Assembly: GCA_016649775.1 (NCBI GenBank)
Contig: JAENWY010000156.1
Location: 1-5,317 of the forward strand
Length of the DNA stretch: 5,317 nucleotides
Reading direction: 5' to 3'
From: Spirochaetaceae bacterium
GTDB taxonomy: Bacteria > Spirochaetota > Spirochaetia > Sphaerochaetales > Sphaerochaetaceae
Position 1 is the first letter of the stretch. The number at the start of each line of letters is the position of its first letter. The notes beneath the pieces are model-generated. The model made no database searches and was not told the DNA's origin. It was given only the letters and a program-made list of their open reading frames with translations. Below, one piece after another: positions 5,041 to 5,317 of the stretch. Position numbers and translations under genes: made by a program.

Positions 5041-5317
5041 GTGCAACGGAATCCCTGAATCTGTTAAAAATATTGTGCTAGTCTATAACAACTTAAACCC
5101 AGATGTTATTATGCTAAGAGGTGAAATTAGAATAGTTGAAAGACCTAGTAATTCTGTTGTTATAGATAGTGGAAGCAAGGGTATTTATAGATATGCTGTT
5201 ATTAAACATATTAGTTGTAAAGTTGTTAATAGCATGAATCAACCTGTTAGTGGTTATACCATTAGTCATATTATAAATCAATGTTCACAAATTAAGCTCA
5301 TTATGCGTGTTTCTGAG
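5041..5317 (+). pseudogene. fragment resembling the C-terminal domain of D-threonine aldolase/D-serine dehydratase-like enzymes
   Basis: The frame stays open from the TAG at 5000 to the window edge without a start or ribosome binding site of its own. It contains EIRIVERPSNSVVIDSGSKG, which resembles the SRPxxxxVVxDAGSKAL stretch of fold-type III PLP enzymes of the D-threonine aldolase family. Later come SGYTISHI and a terminal IKLIMRVSE, compatible with that family's GYG and LSEEHG (metal-site) region just past the edge. The segment between (residues KHISCKVVNSMNQ) does not match the pattern I know, so the assignment is tentative. It would be the C-terminal half of a gene fused to the HAD remnant by a deletion, continuing beyond the window. 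Composition is again AT-rich, unlike thiE. Confidence 0.4.

Overview
The window looks like a chromosomal segment of a low-GC anaerobic Firmicute (Bacillota). This rests on AT-rich coding DNA on both flanks, strong Shine-Dalgarno sites, intrinsic terminators with U-tracts, and a Firmicutes-style thiamin pyrophosphate (TPP) leader. No species can be named from the sequence.

Left part, minus strand (1-2351). A complete 334-residue uncharacterised protein (51-1055) with a very acidic linker resembles the DUF7309/DUF6930 type. A strong 16-bp hairpin terminator (1138-1177) separates it from two decayed genes that once formed an operon. These are the C-terminal third of a TRAP transporter large permease (DctM, 1845-2351) and, after a 16-nt gap holding a good ribosome binding site, a dihydrodipicolinate-synthase/N-acetylneuraminate-lyase family enzyme (1198-1828). 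The second is broken by frameshifts and a central deletion.

Middle, plus strand (2572-3036). A promoter-like TTGACA leads into a tandem pair of TPP riboswitches that arose by duplication of a ~125-bp unit (aptamer plus terminator stem). Copy 1 looks intact and ends in a good terminator. Copy 2 carries changes in the pyrimidine-sensing core and in P4, and its terminator stem has lost the U-tract. After copy 2 comes a strong ribosome binding site with only a six-codon reading frame, probably the remains of a deleted first gene.

Right part, plus strand (3037-5317). thiM (hydroxyethylthiazole kinase), a small MTH1187-family thiamin-binding protein and thiE (thiamin-phosphate synthase) form a tight, intact cluster with visibly higher GC than its surroundings. 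ThiM phosphorylates salvaged thiazole alcohol and ThiE joins it to HMP-PP to make thiamin phosphate. No thiD or thiC is present, so the pyrimidine half must come from elsewhere. Right after thiE lies the first ~34 codons of a HAD phosphatase, interrupted by TAG. The same frame then continues without a stop to the window edge in sequence resembling the C-terminal domain of D-threonine-aldolase/D-serine-dehydratase-like enzymes.

Overall, an apparently working, TPP-regulated thiamin salvage cluster is embedded in a patch of gene remains. I see no defence system, CRISPR array, tRNA, rRNA or recognisable insertion sequence. The most interesting signals are the asymmetric tandem riboswitch and the mosaic, decayed ends of the thi cluster.
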